Of a stretch of 64,000 bases of DNA, positions 1-8,781 are shown piece by piece. The notes under the pieces were generated by a model. The model did not search any database and was not told the DNA's origin. It was given only the letters and a program-made list of their open reading frames with translations. The DNA is from an uncultured Rikenella sp. (GTDB lineage Bacteria; Bacteroidota; Bacteroidia; Bacteroidales; Rikenellaceae). Each line of letters starts with the position of its first letter. Within the stretch, counting starts at the first letter, position 1. A program made the position numbers and the translations under genes. The stretch is from positions 1-64,000 of the forward strand of contig CANQXP010000008.1 in NCBI GenBank assembly GCA_947627885.1, in the 5' to 3' direction.

Positions 1-215
1 CGGGCACCGAGGTGATCGGCCTGTTGCCGGAATGGGCGCTGGTCGATGCGGGCCACTGGCTGGCCGGCGAGGGCACGGATGACTGGGAGGCGGTCGAAGA
101 TGCGATCGACGCTCTGGAGCTGGACAGCATGCAGGGACAGGGTCGTACGTTCGATCCCGACGGGAAGATCGTCGAGCGGGTGTTGGCGGCGGCGATGCGA
201 AATGTTCCGCGGTAA
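1..215 (+). CDS. ftcD: glutamate formimidoyltransferase, C-terminal end (partial)
   Basis: The frame is open from base 3 to the TAA at 213-215, so this is the last ~70 codons of a gene that begins outside the window. It contains GTEVIGLLPEWALVDAG, which resembles the conserved G(S/T)E-(I/V)VGL-P-AL-DAG segment of glutamate formimidoyltransferases of histidine degradation. It is followed by a short helix with LELDS and an F-x-P-x-x-x-IVE motif usual near the C-terminus of that family. The enzyme would transfer the formimino group between N-formimino-glutamate and tetrahydrofolate in the cytoplasm. The assignment rests on this short tail only. Confidence 0.6.
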   Translation, partial: GTEVIGLLPEWALVDAGHWLAGEGTDDWEAVEDAIDALELDSMQGQGRTFDPDGKIVERVLAAAMRNVPR

Positions 216-218
216 CGG

Positions 219-250
219 GCAGGCCGCAACCATCCGGTGCGGAGGCCTGC
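219..250 (+). terminator. hairpin after the formimidoyltransferase gene
   Basis: GCAGGCC pairs with GGCCTGC, with additional CCGCA/TGCGG pairing inside, directly after the stop codon at 215. There is no T-run, so it is a plausible but weak terminator between two genes that converge on this gap. Confidence 0.4.
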
Positions 251-307
251 AGTTCGCGAGGCTCACTTTGTCCCCGCAGGCTTCGCCCTTTAACCTGCAG
301 TGGGCAT

Positions 308-1318
308 TTAGTCTTTAGTCAGCGTCTCCCAAAGCATATCCTTGAGTTGCTGCACATGGTACCCCGACACCGACGAAATAAAGAGGTACGGTATACCTTT
401 CAGCTCTTTAGCGCCCTCGATCTCATGCGTCAGCCCTTCGGTCAGTTCATCGTCCAGCATATCGCTTTTGGTGATCGCCAGCAGCCGTTGCTTGTCCAGC
501 ATCTCCGGATTGTATTGCTTCAGCTCGTTGAGCAGGATATTGTACTCGTCAACAATGTCTTTCGTGTCGGCCGGGATCATGAACAGCAGCACCGAATTGC
601 GCTCGATATGCCGCAGGAACCGCGTTCCGATCCCTTTGCCCTCGTGCGCACCCTCGATGATCCCCGGAATGTCGGCCATGACGAACGAATGCCCGTCCCG
701 CACCTCGACGATTCCCAGGTTCGGTTCCAGCGTGGTGAAAGCATAGTCTGCGATCTTCGGCTTCGCCGCCGACACCACCGACAACAGGGTCGATTTGCCC
801 GCGTTCGGAAACCCCACCAGCCCCACATCCGCCAGTACTTTCAATTCCAGCACGAACCATCCCTCCTGCATCGGCTCGCCCGGCTGCGAATAGCGCGGCG
901 CCTGGTTGGTCGCCGTGCGGAAGTGCCAGTTGCCCAGTCCCCCGCGTCCCCCCTTCACGAGGATCACCTCCTGCTTGTCCTCCGTCACCTCGGCCACCAC
1001 CTCGCCCGTTTCGGCATCCTTGGCCACCGTCCCCAGCGGCACTTCGAGGATGATGTCCTTCCCGTTCCGGCCGTGGCTTTTGGCCCCGCTGCCTCCCTCG
1101 CCGTTCTCGGCCATCTGGTGGCGCTGGTACTTGAGGTGGATCAGGGTCCAGTACTGGCTGTTGCCCCGCAGGATCACATGTCCGCCCCGTCCGCCGTCGC
1201 CGCCGTCCGGGCCTCCGAACTCGACGAACTTTTCGCGGCGGAAGTGGCTCGAACCGGGTCCGCCGTTGCCTGACCGGGCGTATATCTTGACGTAATCTAC
1301 GAAGTTGGAGGATGCCAT
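308..1318 (-). CDS. obgE: Obg family GTPase (ObgE/CgtA)
   Basis: A 336-aa ribosome-associated GTPase linked to 50S assembly and stringent control. The N-terminal ~160 residues form the glycine-rich Obg fold (runs such as GGDGGRGG). The G domain follows: G1 GFPNAGKS (169-176), a switch segment with TTLEPN, G3 DIPG (216-219), and TKSD (283-286) in the G4 position, then a G5-like SSVSG. The protein ends soon after the G domain, which is the short form common in Bacteroidetes without a long C-terminal extension. The start ATG at 1318 lies ~55 nt downstream of a TACTTTTG promoter box on the same strand. Confidence 0.97.
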   Translation of the reverse strand: MASSNFVDYVKIYARSGNGGPGSSHFRREKFVEFGGPDGGDGGRGGHVILRGNSQYWTLIHLKYQRHQMAENGEGGSGAKSHGRNGKDIILEVPLGTVAKDAETGEVVAEVTEDKQEVILVKGGRGGLGNWHFRTATNQAPRYSQPGEPMQEGWFVLELKVLADVGLVGFPNAGKSTLLSVVSAAKPKIADYAFTTLEPNLGIVEVRDGHSFVMADIPGIIEGAHEGKGIGTRFLRHIERNSVLLFMIPADTKDIVDEYNILLNELKQYNPEMLDKQRLLAITKSDMLDDELTEGLTHEIEGAKELKGIPYLFISSVSGYHVQQLKDMLWETLTKD

Positions 1319-1371
1319 GGCAGAATGTGTTAGGTTGGGGGATGAGGCAAGCGCTGTGCCATACCCCGGAA

Positions 1372-1379
1372 CAAAAGTA
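1372..1379 (-). promoter_or_regulatory. obgE promoter, -7 box
   Basis: On the minus strand this reads TACTTTTG, a match to the Bacteroidetes sigma-ABfr -7 consensus TAnnTTTG, ~55 nt upstream of the obgE start. I see no clear -33 TTTG. Confidence 0.5.
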
Positions 1380-1410
1380 CACTTTTTTTGCGGATTTTTC
1401 GGGCCGGTTC

Positions 1411-1441
1411 TTGCCGGAACGGGAATTGTTCCCTATCTTTG
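1411..1441 (+). promoter_or_regulatory. promoter of the tRNA cluster
   Basis: TTG at 1411-1413, a 20-nt spacer, then TATCTTTG at 1434-1441. This fits the Bacteroidetes TTTG/TAnnTTTG promoter and ends 13 nt before the first tRNA. Confidence 0.75.
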
Positions 1442-1454
1442 CACACGCAAAAAC

Positions 1455-1528
1455 GCCGATGTAGCTCAGTTGGCCAGAGCAGCTGATTTGTAATCAGCTG
1501 GTCGGGGGTTCGAATCCCTCCATCGGCT
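1455..1528 (+). tRNA. tRNA-Thr (anticodon TGT)
   Basis: A complete cloverleaf: acceptor GCCGATG pairs with CATCGGC, anticodon stem GCTGA/TCAGC, loop TTTGTAA giving TGT, and a T arm with TTCGAAT. No CCA is encoded. It is the first of three tRNAs transcribed from one promoter. Confidence 0.96.
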
Positions 1529-1597
1529 CACCTTGGGTGGCGAGCCGAACGCGGGGGAGGTGAGAGGGCCGGCTTGTTCTCCATAAAAAGTTCTTTC

Positions 1598-1680
1598 GGG
1601 CGGATACCAGAGTGGCCAAATGGGGCAGACTGTAAATCTGCTGGCTTACGCCTTCGGTGGTTCGAATCCATCTCCGCCCA
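1598..1680 (+). tRNA. tRNA-Tyr (anticodon GTA)
   Basis: Acceptor GGGCGGA pairs with TCCGCCC, anticodon stem GCAGA/TCTGC with loop CTGTAAA gives GTA. The long class II variable arm (GGCTTACGCC region) and the TTCGAAT T loop are present, 83 nt in all, as expected for tRNA-Tyr. Confidence 0.96.
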
Positions 1681-1748
1681 CAAAAAAGTCAGCCAGGTGT
1701 TTGCAAATCCGGTGAAAGCCGTTATTTTTGCATCACTGAACAAACCAA

Positions 1749-1824
1749 GCGGAAGTAGCTCAGTTGGTAGAGCATCAGCTTCCCAAGCTGAGGGTCGCGA
1801 GTTCGAACCTCGTCTTCCGCTCCA
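1749..1824 (+). tRNA. tRNA-Gly (anticodon CCC), island integration target
   Basis: Acceptor GCGGAAG pairs with CTTCCGC, anticodon stem TCAGC/GCTGA with loop TTCCCAA gives CCC, discriminator T, and CCA appears to be encoded (1822-1824). Its 3' half, from the anticodon loop onward, is repeated exactly at 10520-10565. The gene therefore served as an attachment site and was kept intact on the left side of the island. Confidence 0.95.
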
Positions 1825-1826
1825 TT
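1781..1826 (+). repeat. attachment-site direct repeat, left copy
   Basis: It begins TCCCAAGCTGAGGGTCG and ends CTTCCGCTCCATT, covering the tRNA-Gly anticodon loop, T arm, acceptor and two bases beyond CCA. It is identical over 46 bp to 10520-10565. Confidence 0.92.
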
Positions 1827-1960
1827 AAAAAATGCCCGGAAAGCTCAATAAACAATGGGTTACCGATGAAAGAGGATCAGATTGCTGACCCTCTTTTTTT
1901 GTGCAAATTCTGCATTTGGGTATGTTTGCAGTGGAATGTTTCACAACTGTTTCACGGAAA

Positions 1961-2113
1961 ATGGCGACCTTTCGCATCAATGTTCAGAAGCATCATCTGA
2001 AATCGGACGGCACGTATAACATCAAAATGCGGGTAATCATTAACCGGAAGGTTTGCTATATGTCGACGCAATATTTCGAAACAAAATCGGAGTTCGACAA
2101 AAAATGCAGTTAA
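1961..2113 (+). pseudogene. tyrosine recombinase, N-terminal arm-binding fragment
   Basis: About 50 codons beginning MATFRINVQKHH, then SDGTYNIKMRV and NRKVCYMSTQYF, before a TAA at 2111-2113. This is the typical start of Bacteroidetes phage/transposon integrases (arm DNA-binding domain, usual full length ~400 aa). The core-binding and catalytic domains are missing. It begins 135 bp downstream of the intact tRNA-Gly, the expected place for an integrase. The IS21-like debris just downstream may have truncated it. Confidence 0.75.
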
Positions 2114-2124
2114 AAGCGGCAATC

Positions 2125-2860
2125 TTAAGGTATATCGATTGAAAAGACCCCCCACTCGCCGAAGTGAAATGCTCCATCGGAGTTAAGTTGAAGAAGCTTG
2201 TCAGGTTGTTGTTTGGACGGGGTCAGAAGAAGATCGATTTCGAGTCCTGTTAAATAACTGTATTTTGGGGTGTTTTCCTCTCTCTGTATTGCGAGAACTG
2301 TGCATAGAAGGGCTGGAGCTCGAATTCGTTCAGGATCAACACGTCCATCTTCTCGATCCATTTGCGGTCGTTGAGCACCGTTCCCTTAGCCTTAGCCAGC
2401 TTCATGGTTGTGTTGACGTAGGTCACCCGGTATCCGGCCGATTTCTGGTTGTCCGGAACGATGGTCTGGGGAACACCCCCGAAGTAATGAAGGGCGTTCT
2501 CGGTGGCCTTATCAGGTCTTCTTTCCGTTGGCTCTCCACGGCTTCAGCGTAGGTCAGTTGGCTGCATCCCAGGATGTCGACGAACACTCCGACGTCACGA
2601 ACGGTTCTGTCGTATTCCGTAACTTGCAGCTTACTTCCGGGCAAGTCAATGTACATCTTATCTCCGGCGTTAACGGCTACGCGGTTTTCCTCTTTCTCGC
2701 TCGGCATAGGATCCAAGCCCCCGTGCCCTCTCTTCTGCGTCGGTTATGATCCAGGTGCATGACCGGACGGGCTGGGCCCATGTACACGCGCAGCATGCCT
2801 TTTTTGTTTCCGATAGGATAGGTGAAGCGCGCCGCTTGAATAACATAATCTCCACATATT
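2125..2860 (-). pseudogene. degenerate IS21-family element (istA/istB fragments)
   Basis: On the minus strand, short frames read GDKMYIDLPGSKL, then VFVDILGCSQLTYAEAVESQ, then after a frameshift NALHYFGGVPQTIVPDN. These segments match the DDE transposase IstA of IS21-family elements. The frame then runs into KLAKAKGTVLNDRKWIEKMD and VLILNEFELQPF, like the Walker B region of the helper ATPase IstB. Large parts of both proteins are gone and frames are broken. I see no terminal inverted repeats. This is a fused relic, not an active element. Confidence 0.7.
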
Positions 2861-3417
2861 GTTGCAGAATTTATCTTTTAGCGGAAGAGTTATTTACCTT
2901 CCGGGGAGAAATGCTAAAAATACGGCTAAAAGTTGTATAATAACATAAAAGATTCTACTTTTATACCGACCTTTTTTTTCCGGCCTGACCGATGAGCAGA
3001 TCGAAAAAGGTGGGTATGGGAGGGTTGTTAATTAATCCTATGTTCGGGGTAGATATTAGGGTCTCTGAAATGCATTCGGTCACTTTGCGATAGGTTATAG
3101 AATGCAGAGCATGGTCACGTTGAACGTCAATGAGCGGAACTGTTAATTTTAAATTAGGCTTTATGTTCTAACCTTAAATTACGACTGCTATGGAATCTGC
3201 ATATCTTCTTTTGTTTTTTACCACGATTGCCGTGGCCGAGATTTCCGATACCTCTTACTCATGGTGGCCGTACTGATGCCAGAGCCGGCCACAAGGGTAT
3301 TCGTAAGGTAAGTGGTTTAGGGAGCTGCAATTATTATTGTGGTGGACATCCTGCTCATTTGTATAAGGGTGTGGTATGTCCGTATTTCACGAGGGTTCAA
3401 ATTCTTAATATTTAATC
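2861..3417. other. island spacer without a supported gene
   Basis: AT-rich sequence with no convincing gene. An ATG at 3190 opens MESAYLLLFFTTIAVAE, and another frame further on reads as a hydrophobic stretch (AIIIVVDILLICIRVW), as though one small membrane protein had been broken by frameshifts and two stops. I do not recognise it. The last ~30 bases before 3418 would have to supply the leader of the ATPase gene. Confidence 0.3.
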
Positions 3418-4872
3418 ATGAAAACTACGAGTCGGAATTTTAAGGATATACAATGGGGGGCAGATGAAGCAAAAGGTGATAAATTATTGGAAACCTATTT
3501 TGTTCGAATACCAGAATATGATGCTCTTTTAAACGGAGACTATCGTTATGTAATTGGGCGCAAGGGGACTGGAAAAACAGCTATTATTCAACGCATAATT
3601 GCCGAAGCTGAATCAAATTATAATTTCTTTTATAAATACTTGTCATTAAAGGATTTTCCCATTCAAGATTTACGGGAATTTGCAGCTCGTGGTATGAACC
3701 ATAAGGCGCGATATGTGCCTATTTGGACTTTTTTAATTGCAATTGAATTGTGTAAACTTATAATTGAGGATAATTCGATATGTGAACAAGAAGAGGTCTT
3801 AGAACTAAAAAAGTTTATTAGCACAAATTTTCCACAACAAATCGGTTTTGCCGAAACTATAGAAGTGTTAACTAATAATGGGAAAGAAGTAAAAGTCGCA
3901 TTATCATGGCTTCAGGGTGGGTGTAGCAGTGAAACGTCGATCAATACTATGGTGCCTATTCATTATCAAAAAATAACAGACATCCTATTGAATTACATTA
4001 AGCAGGTTAATACAGATTCGATTTATTTTCTATTATTTGATGAACTCGATGAGGGCTACAAGAAGGGTGATAAGAACCTCAATTTATTACTTCTGGCCTT
4101 ATTAAGAGCAGTCGAAAATACTGCTTTGCAGTTCTCAGATTCTCATATTCAATATCGTCCTGTATTGGCCTTGCGTACGGACATATTTAATAGCTTGGAG
4201 GATAACGACCTGAATAAACTAGATGATTATATCATTCATCTAAAATGGACGCAAGAATATGGATCTCCTTATTCATTACGCGATCTTGTGAATGCACGAA
4301 TTAACGCTTCAATACACACCGCAAATCCAATGGATCCGTGGGGATGTGTGGTGTACGATAGTGACCCAGCCTTACCCAGAAGAGTTGAAACTTTATGGAA
4401 ATATGTATACAATCAAACATTCGAACGCCCACGAGACATAATTAAATATATGAAATATTGTTCTAAAGAGTTAAAAACACCAGGGGTTTTGACATATGCA
4501 ACTGTTCAAAAAGCTGAAGCTAATTACTCTCAATGGTTCTATCGAGAATTCCGAGATGAAGCACAAAGTTTTTTGCCTATTTACAATGATGTTTTGCAAG
4601 CGATAACAAATGTTGGAAAAGGACGATTTACTTTCGAAGAAATATGTGAGAAATTCAATGAAAATACCAATATTCAAACATATATGACCGATAATAAGGT
4701 GAATCAAAAAGAAATCTTAGAGTATTTATTTCATGTAGGCGTTATCGGGACTTATGATGATAGGAATAAAAAATGGTTGTTTTATTATAAAGATGATGAC
4801 TTACCTTTTGATGTTGCCAAAGAAATGATAGTACATTATGGCTTTGCAAAGAAACTACGTATACACTATTAA
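3418..4872 (+). CDS. P-loop ATPase, Sll1717-like
   Basis: A 484-aa cytoplasmic protein. Walker A is GRKGTGKT (47-54), Walker B is FLLFDELDEG (204-213), and a later VLALRTDIF (~248-256) lies in a sensor-like position. The RKGTGKTA form of Walker A and the DELDEGY form of Walker B are those of the Sll1717-type P-loop ATPases, a poorly characterised branch of AAA/STAND-like NTPases found in accessory and defence regions. The C-terminal ~130 residues look like a winged-helix module. Base composition is markedly AT-rich compared with the host genes. It stands alone on its strand and has its own terminator at 4963. Substrate and role are unknown; a defence role is inferred from the restriction-modification genes nearby. 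Confidence 0.8.
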   Translation: MKTTSRNFKDIQWGADEAKGDKLLETYFVRIPEYDALLNGDYRYVIGRKGTGKTAIIQRIIAEAESNYNFFYKYLSLKDFPIQDLREFAARGMNHKARYVPIWTFLIAIELCKLIIEDNSICEQEEVLELKKFISTNFPQQIGFAETIEVLTNNGKEVKVALSWLQGGCSSETSINTMVPIHYQKITDILLNYIKQVNTDSIYFLLFDELDEGYKKGDKNLNLLLLALLRAVENTALQFSDSHIQYRPVLALRTDIFNSLEDNDLNKLDDYIIHLKWTQEYGSPYSLRDLVNARINASIHTANPMDPWGCVVYDSDPALPRRVETLWKYVYNQTFERPRDIIKYMKYCSKELKTPGVLTYATVQKAEANYSQWFYREFRDEAQSFLPIYNDVLQAITNVGKGRFTFEEICEKFNENTNIQTYMTDNKVNQKEILEYLFHVGVIGTYDDRNKKWLFYYKDDDLPFDVAKEMIVHYGFAKKLRIHY

Positions 4873-4962
4873 TTAAGATGAAGTCGAGTTAATTTCTCAA
4901 AGAAATAATAAATACTTGTTTATTCCGAACAACTTCATAAAATTGCAGCGAATACATTTTAG

Positions 4963-4998
4963 TCTCCCTTCTTTTATTCATTGAAGGGAGATTTGTTT
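4963..4998 (+). terminator. terminator of the island ATPase gene
   Basis: TCTCCCTTC (4963-4971) pairs perfectly with GAAGGGAGA (4983-4991) around an 11-nt loop, followed by TTTGTTTATT. Confidence 0.8.
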
Positions 4999-5122
4999 AT
5001 TGCTCGATCTTACTCCGGGTATGTGCTGTGGTTATGTGTGTCATAAGTTGTGCGATGCTTTTGTCAACTACGCGAATGATTAGTTTGCAATAGGCTGGAA
5101 TGTCTGACTTGGGATAAACCAA

Positions 5123-5148
5123 AGAGGCCCGGATCATTCCGGGCCTCT
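5123..5148 (-). terminator. terminator of the phage-tail-like gene
   Basis: AGAGGCCCGGA pairs with TCCGGGCCTCT around TCAT, a perfect 11-bp stem. Read on the minus strand it lies 24 nt past the stop codon of the 5172-6827 gene and is followed by a short T-rich run. Confidence 0.75.
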
Positions 5149-5171
5149 CACAGTAGTAGGGTTAAAAGGGG

Positions 5172-6827
5172 TTATGCCAGTTCCCAGTTTTTGTCGGTGA
5201 CAATCGCCTTTTGCTCATCGGTCAGTTTATTGAGATTGATCGCTCCCATTTTTAGTTTGAGAGCTGATTTTTCCTTGCGGTCCTCCAGACTCTCCATAAT
5301 GTTCACCAAGGATCCGGAAGTCAGAAAGCGGAACGAAGATATATCGAGGGACCATTTGAATCCTTTCGGCAAGGAGAGGCTGTATGTTAATGCATAAGAC
5401 AATGTTCCGTTCAAAGATATCACAGAACTCTCCGGCCCGTTCTTCCAAAACTTATCGAGCGGTATCCGGCTTAAGTCAACCACATAAGCCGGCGGCATAC
5501 ATATTTTATCCCCGTAATTACTGTCGTAATAGATAGTGCTGGCTTCGGTAAAAACCAATGAATTGAGGATGTTATCGTTATGTGAATAGACCGAAAAATG
5601 TGCTGCGGATATTGTTCCGTGAAGAGTCAAATTCACATTCTGTAATTGACAGACTATTGATGTATAGAGCGAACCCCCGAAATCGCCACTAAAAATTATA
5701 TTTTGCGGAGTTTCCAGATTCGGTGCGACATTGAAACCACCGCCGTTGACGCCGTACTGCACATCAACTTGCAGAAATCCTTTTTCCTTGACATTCTTAT
5801 CTACAAAACGTCGTAAGTTGTACGTGTATTGCAACCCGGTCTGCTTCTGAGCCAACGCAACTTCTGTCTCGATGCTGTATATGTTATAAAAGTTTGTTGA
5901 GGAATAGAAGCCAGTCCGCGAAGTGGAATAAAGCATTAAGATATCCATGGCACATCTATAGCCTACATTGATCGCCTCATCCGCTCCTATGAGCATCCAT
6001 CTGATCGGTCGGTCATTACTGTCTGTAATGTCTGCGGATACATCCCAGGTATGGGTGTACAAAGAGGTCGCCGGATTTTCTTCTGTAAAGGTCTCTTCGG
6101 AACCATCGGAGAATCTTAAATATTTGATCGTTTCCGGTGAATAGGAGTCAAAAATGATCGTGTCCGGTTCATTTCCAAGCAGCAGAATAATCTCCTTGTG
6201 TTCATAAACTGAAGTATCCTCCCGCAGTATTTTCTTGATATCGGGCCATGAGGCGTTAGGAATCCAGTCTTCTACGGGCGGACGTCCCGTTTCTATCTGG
6301 GAGATTTTGGCCGGATATTGGGCGAATGCCGTACTATCATCCAGGAATACTCCTTTATTGTTGATCTCCTGTTTGAACTGTTTCTTGGTCTCGGCCAGTT
6401 TGGCCAGCTTGCCTGGAACACCACCGCGGCTCGGCTCGCCGTTGATCCCGTCCAGGGCGTCGTTCACCGGTTTGTAGAACATGGACAGGGTAGCCATATC
6501 ATCTTTTTCCGGAGCCGTGTAGTCCTCGTGCGAGAGGCCCATGCCCTGGACCTTGTCCACTTTCTTGTCCAGAGCGACAGTCATATCATCGCCGTCCGGT
6601 TTCAGAGCCAAAGCCGCCGCTACGTCGCCACCGGTGACGAAGCCGTCGTTATTCTCGGCGATACTCCCGGTATAAAGCGTTTTGATATTGCCGGCCGTGG
6701 TGCTGGAAACGGTTCCCGATTCGACGTCCCCGACCATAATAGCATCCGTAAGCTGCGGATTCTCACGAACGGGATACTCCTGGCTCAGGCGGACCGTGCC
6801 GTCCGTGCCGGTTTCGATTTTTGACAT
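5172..6827 (-). CDS. orphan phage tail-fibre-like protein
   Basis: 551 aa from the ATG at 6827; the frame extends further upstream but only through sequence without coding character. The N-terminal ~180 residues are helical and repetitive (KIETGTDGTVRLSQEYPV, then VGDVESGTVSSTTAGNIKTL). They end in the motif NKGVFLDDSTAFAQYPAKIS, a form common in tail-fibre and baseplate-associated proteins of Bacteroidetes and Firmicutes phages. The long C-terminal half is rich in S, T, Y and N and is predicted beta-rich, with no motif I recognise. No other structural phage genes accompany it, so it is a stray prophage gene or a surface adhesin of phage origin. It has its own terminator. Confidence 0.55.
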   Translation of the reverse strand: MSKIETGTDGTVRLSQEYPVRENPQLTDAIMVGDVESGTVSSTTAGNIKTLYTGSIAENNDGFVTGGDVAAALALKPDGDDMTVALDKKVDKVQGMGLSHEDYTAPEKDDMATLSMFYKPVNDALDGINGEPSRGGVPGKLAKLAETKKQFKQEINNKGVFLDDSTAFAQYPAKISQIETGRPPVEDWIPNASWPDIKKILREDTSVYEHKEIILLLGNEPDTIIFDSYSPETIKYLRFSDGSEETFTEENPATSLYTHTWDVSADITDSNDRPIRWMLIGADEAINVGYRCAMDILMLYSTSRTGFYSSTNFYNIYSIETEVALAQKQTGLQYTYNLRRFVDKNVKEKGFLQVDVQYGVNGGGFNVAPNLETPQNIIFSGDFGGSLYTSIVCQLQNVNLTLHGTISAAHFSVYSHNDNILNSLVFTEASTIYYDSNYGDKICMPPAYVVDLSRIPLDKFWKNGPESSVISLNGTLSYALTYSLSLPKGFKWSLDISSFRFLTSGSLVNIMESLEDRKEKSALKLKMGAINLNKLTDEQKAIVTDKNWELA

Positions 6828-7253
6828 AATGGAATAGTTTAAGATAAATAACAGATTACCCGGTCTCCGCCCGAAAGCTTTCCGATATATAGAGCTGAGA
6901 ACCGTTATGCAAAAATCTGGATAAAAAATGCAGAAAAGAACCGGAATGCCAAGGTCGGGCACTTATTTCTACATCATGATGGCGGTCGCAAAGCGACTAA
7001 AGAGATACGATCTGTCTATGTCGACACGGATTGGTTCAGGTCTGAAGCGGCGATGAAGATCTTTAACTTAGACAGGGCAAATCTAAACTGGGCTCTGATT
7101 TGTCAACTAGTATATTTATTAAGCTTATCGAATATTAAATTTGCTATAAGCCTCAATGAAATCTTAAAACGCTCTTCATCTCAAAGAGTTAAATTTATAT
7201 TTTTACTGATCGTATAACTTGCGATTTCAATAATATGTGTCCTTTGTGGGTTC
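6828..7253. other. island intergenic region, nothing recognised
   Basis: 426 bases between the tail-like gene and the methyltransferase. No open frame shows coding character and I see no strong hairpin. The half nearer the methyltransferase is AT-rich and holds the 3' flank of that gene. The other half should contain the promoter of the tail-like gene, but no TAnnTTTG box is evident. Confidence 0.5.
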
Positions 7254-8765
7254 TTATTTTCTCCAGATAGTTATACTTTTTCTAAGTGGAACTCTTCCAA
7301 ATTTTTTCATTTGCTGACTACTGTTGCCTTTCTTTTGTCGTAAGGAATAAATCTTTACAGGAGTAAAACCTATTTGTTCTGCAAGCTCTGTTGACAAAAA
7401 ATCAACAGGAATTACTTCCCCTCCATATCGAACATTATCATTAACAAAAGCGACATATGCTCCGGGTTTACAAATCCGGTATAATTCAGCGTAAATAAAT
7501 GCCAATTCGGAGAAATAACCGTCAACCATTTTTAACACTCCTTTATTGTTTATATCTCCATTAATATGTCTAGATATTAAAGCCTGGTTTATTTCCTGTA
7601 ACGTCTTATTGCTGTTAATAATATTCAAAATCCGATTGAATTCCTGTAATTTATTCAAAGCGCAATAGTGATCTTTCAACCTTTCGATTTTAGTTTTATT
7701 TTCAACTGTACAAGACAACAAGTCCTGTCGCAAAGACTTAACATCTTCTTCGCTTTTGCCCAGATAGGCTAATTCAAGTGCATAGGTTCTCGTGTAGTCA
7801 TATCGGTTACAATATGGGGGAGATGTTATAACGCCATTTATGATATCTGCTTCAAGTTTAGGCAATTCAAATAATGCACTACCCTCTATAAATGTCAACT
7901 TGGCACTATTAAAGAGACTGTCATCAACAGATTGCTGAATTAATTCTATGTCAGCAATGACTTTTGATAATTCTTCAAGTAGCAAAAATTTCAAGGAAGG
8001 AAGAGGCCCTTTGTCCAATGTTGTTGAAAGAGGTTTTTTACCTTGTTCCTTGCGTCTTTTCTCTGCCTCCTGAACTTTTTCTGATCTAAAATCCCAACGT
8101 AAATATTGTCCATCTTTTGCAGAATAACTGATTCTTTCCAGTGAGTTTAAAATACACAATGTTATTAAACTTTTGATTTCCTCAGAATTGTCAGATTGTT
8201 TATTCCATTGAGAAAAATAAGATAATTCCTTTTCTGTATTGGTTGGATAAGCTCCTTGTGTAATGCTGATATAATTTGCTTGTCCTTTATAGTCAGATGG
8301 CACATTGATTGACTCAAGCAAACTCCTTAATTGGGTTAATTCTGCGACGTCATATAGAAAAACTGAATTTTTTACATTCAGTGCGACTTTAGTCATGGGA
8401 AGGATATCAAACCCGATACCATTGACTCCATTTAACATTCCCACTAAAGTGGTGGTGCCAGAACCTAAGAATGGATCAAGTATAGTATCTCCCTTTTGGA
8501 TGTTTAAATCATCAATTAATAAAGAAACTAATTCAGCAGAAAATCCTTCTTTATATTTTAGCCACCTATGCAAGCTATCTTTCTTACTTAATTGGTAGCT
8601 TACACTTTGTCTCGTAAATTTATCTGTGATTTCAGTGATACTTATATATTCTTCTTCAAGTCTGAGCCTTTCCCTTTCCGAACAGAAGTTATCAGCACTG
8701 AAAGAAGAAACTTTCCATTCGGATATATCGTAAAATATATCTTTAAATAATTTTGGATCTTGCAT
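7254..8765 (-). CDS. DNA methyltransferase of a type II R-M system (probable N4-cytosine)
   Basis: A 503-aa amino-methyltransferase. SAM-binding motif I is DPFLGSGTT (97-105) and catalytic motif IV is SPPY (315-318). A motif-X-like segment (LHRWLKYKEG, 65-74) lies at the N-terminus and ~200 residues separate I from IV, an alpha-type order with the target-recognition region in between. SPPY is typical of N4-cytosine methyltransferases, and the known partners of AvaI and BsoBI are N4-cytosine enzymes. It lies 16 bp downstream of the endonuclease gene on the same strand and is presumably cotranscribed, protecting the same sites. The gene is AT-rich relative to the host, consistent with transfer. 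Confidence 0.88.
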   Translation of the reverse strand: MQDPKLFKDIFYDISEWKVSSFSADNFCSERERLRLEEEYISITEITDKFTRQSVSYQLSKKDSLHRWLKYKEGFSAELVSLLIDDLNIQKGDTILDPFLGSGTTTLVGMLNGVNGIGFDILPMTKVALNVKNSVFLYDVAELTQLRSLLESINVPSDYKGQANYISITQGAYPTNTEKELSYFSQWNKQSDNSEEIKSLITLCILNSLERISYSAKDGQYLRWDFRSEKVQEAEKRRKEQGKKPLSTTLDKGPLPSLKFLLLEELSKVIADIELIQQSVDDSLFNSAKLTFIEGSALFELPKLEADIINGVITSPPYCNRYDYTRTYALELAYLGKSEEDVKSLRQDLLSCTVENKTKIERLKDHYCALNKLQEFNRILNIINSNKTLQEINQALISRHINGDINNKGVLKMVDGYFSELAFIYAELYRICKPGAYVAFVNDNVRYGGEVIPVDFLSTELAEQIGFTPVKIYSLRQKKGNSSQQMKKFGRVPLRKSITIWRK

Positions 8766-8781
8766 ATTAAAGAATTAAAAA

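Noticed and set aside
3190..3411. Small membrane protein gene ahead of the island ATPase
   Set aside because: Hydrophobic segments exist in two frames, but stops at several points break them. At best it is a relic.
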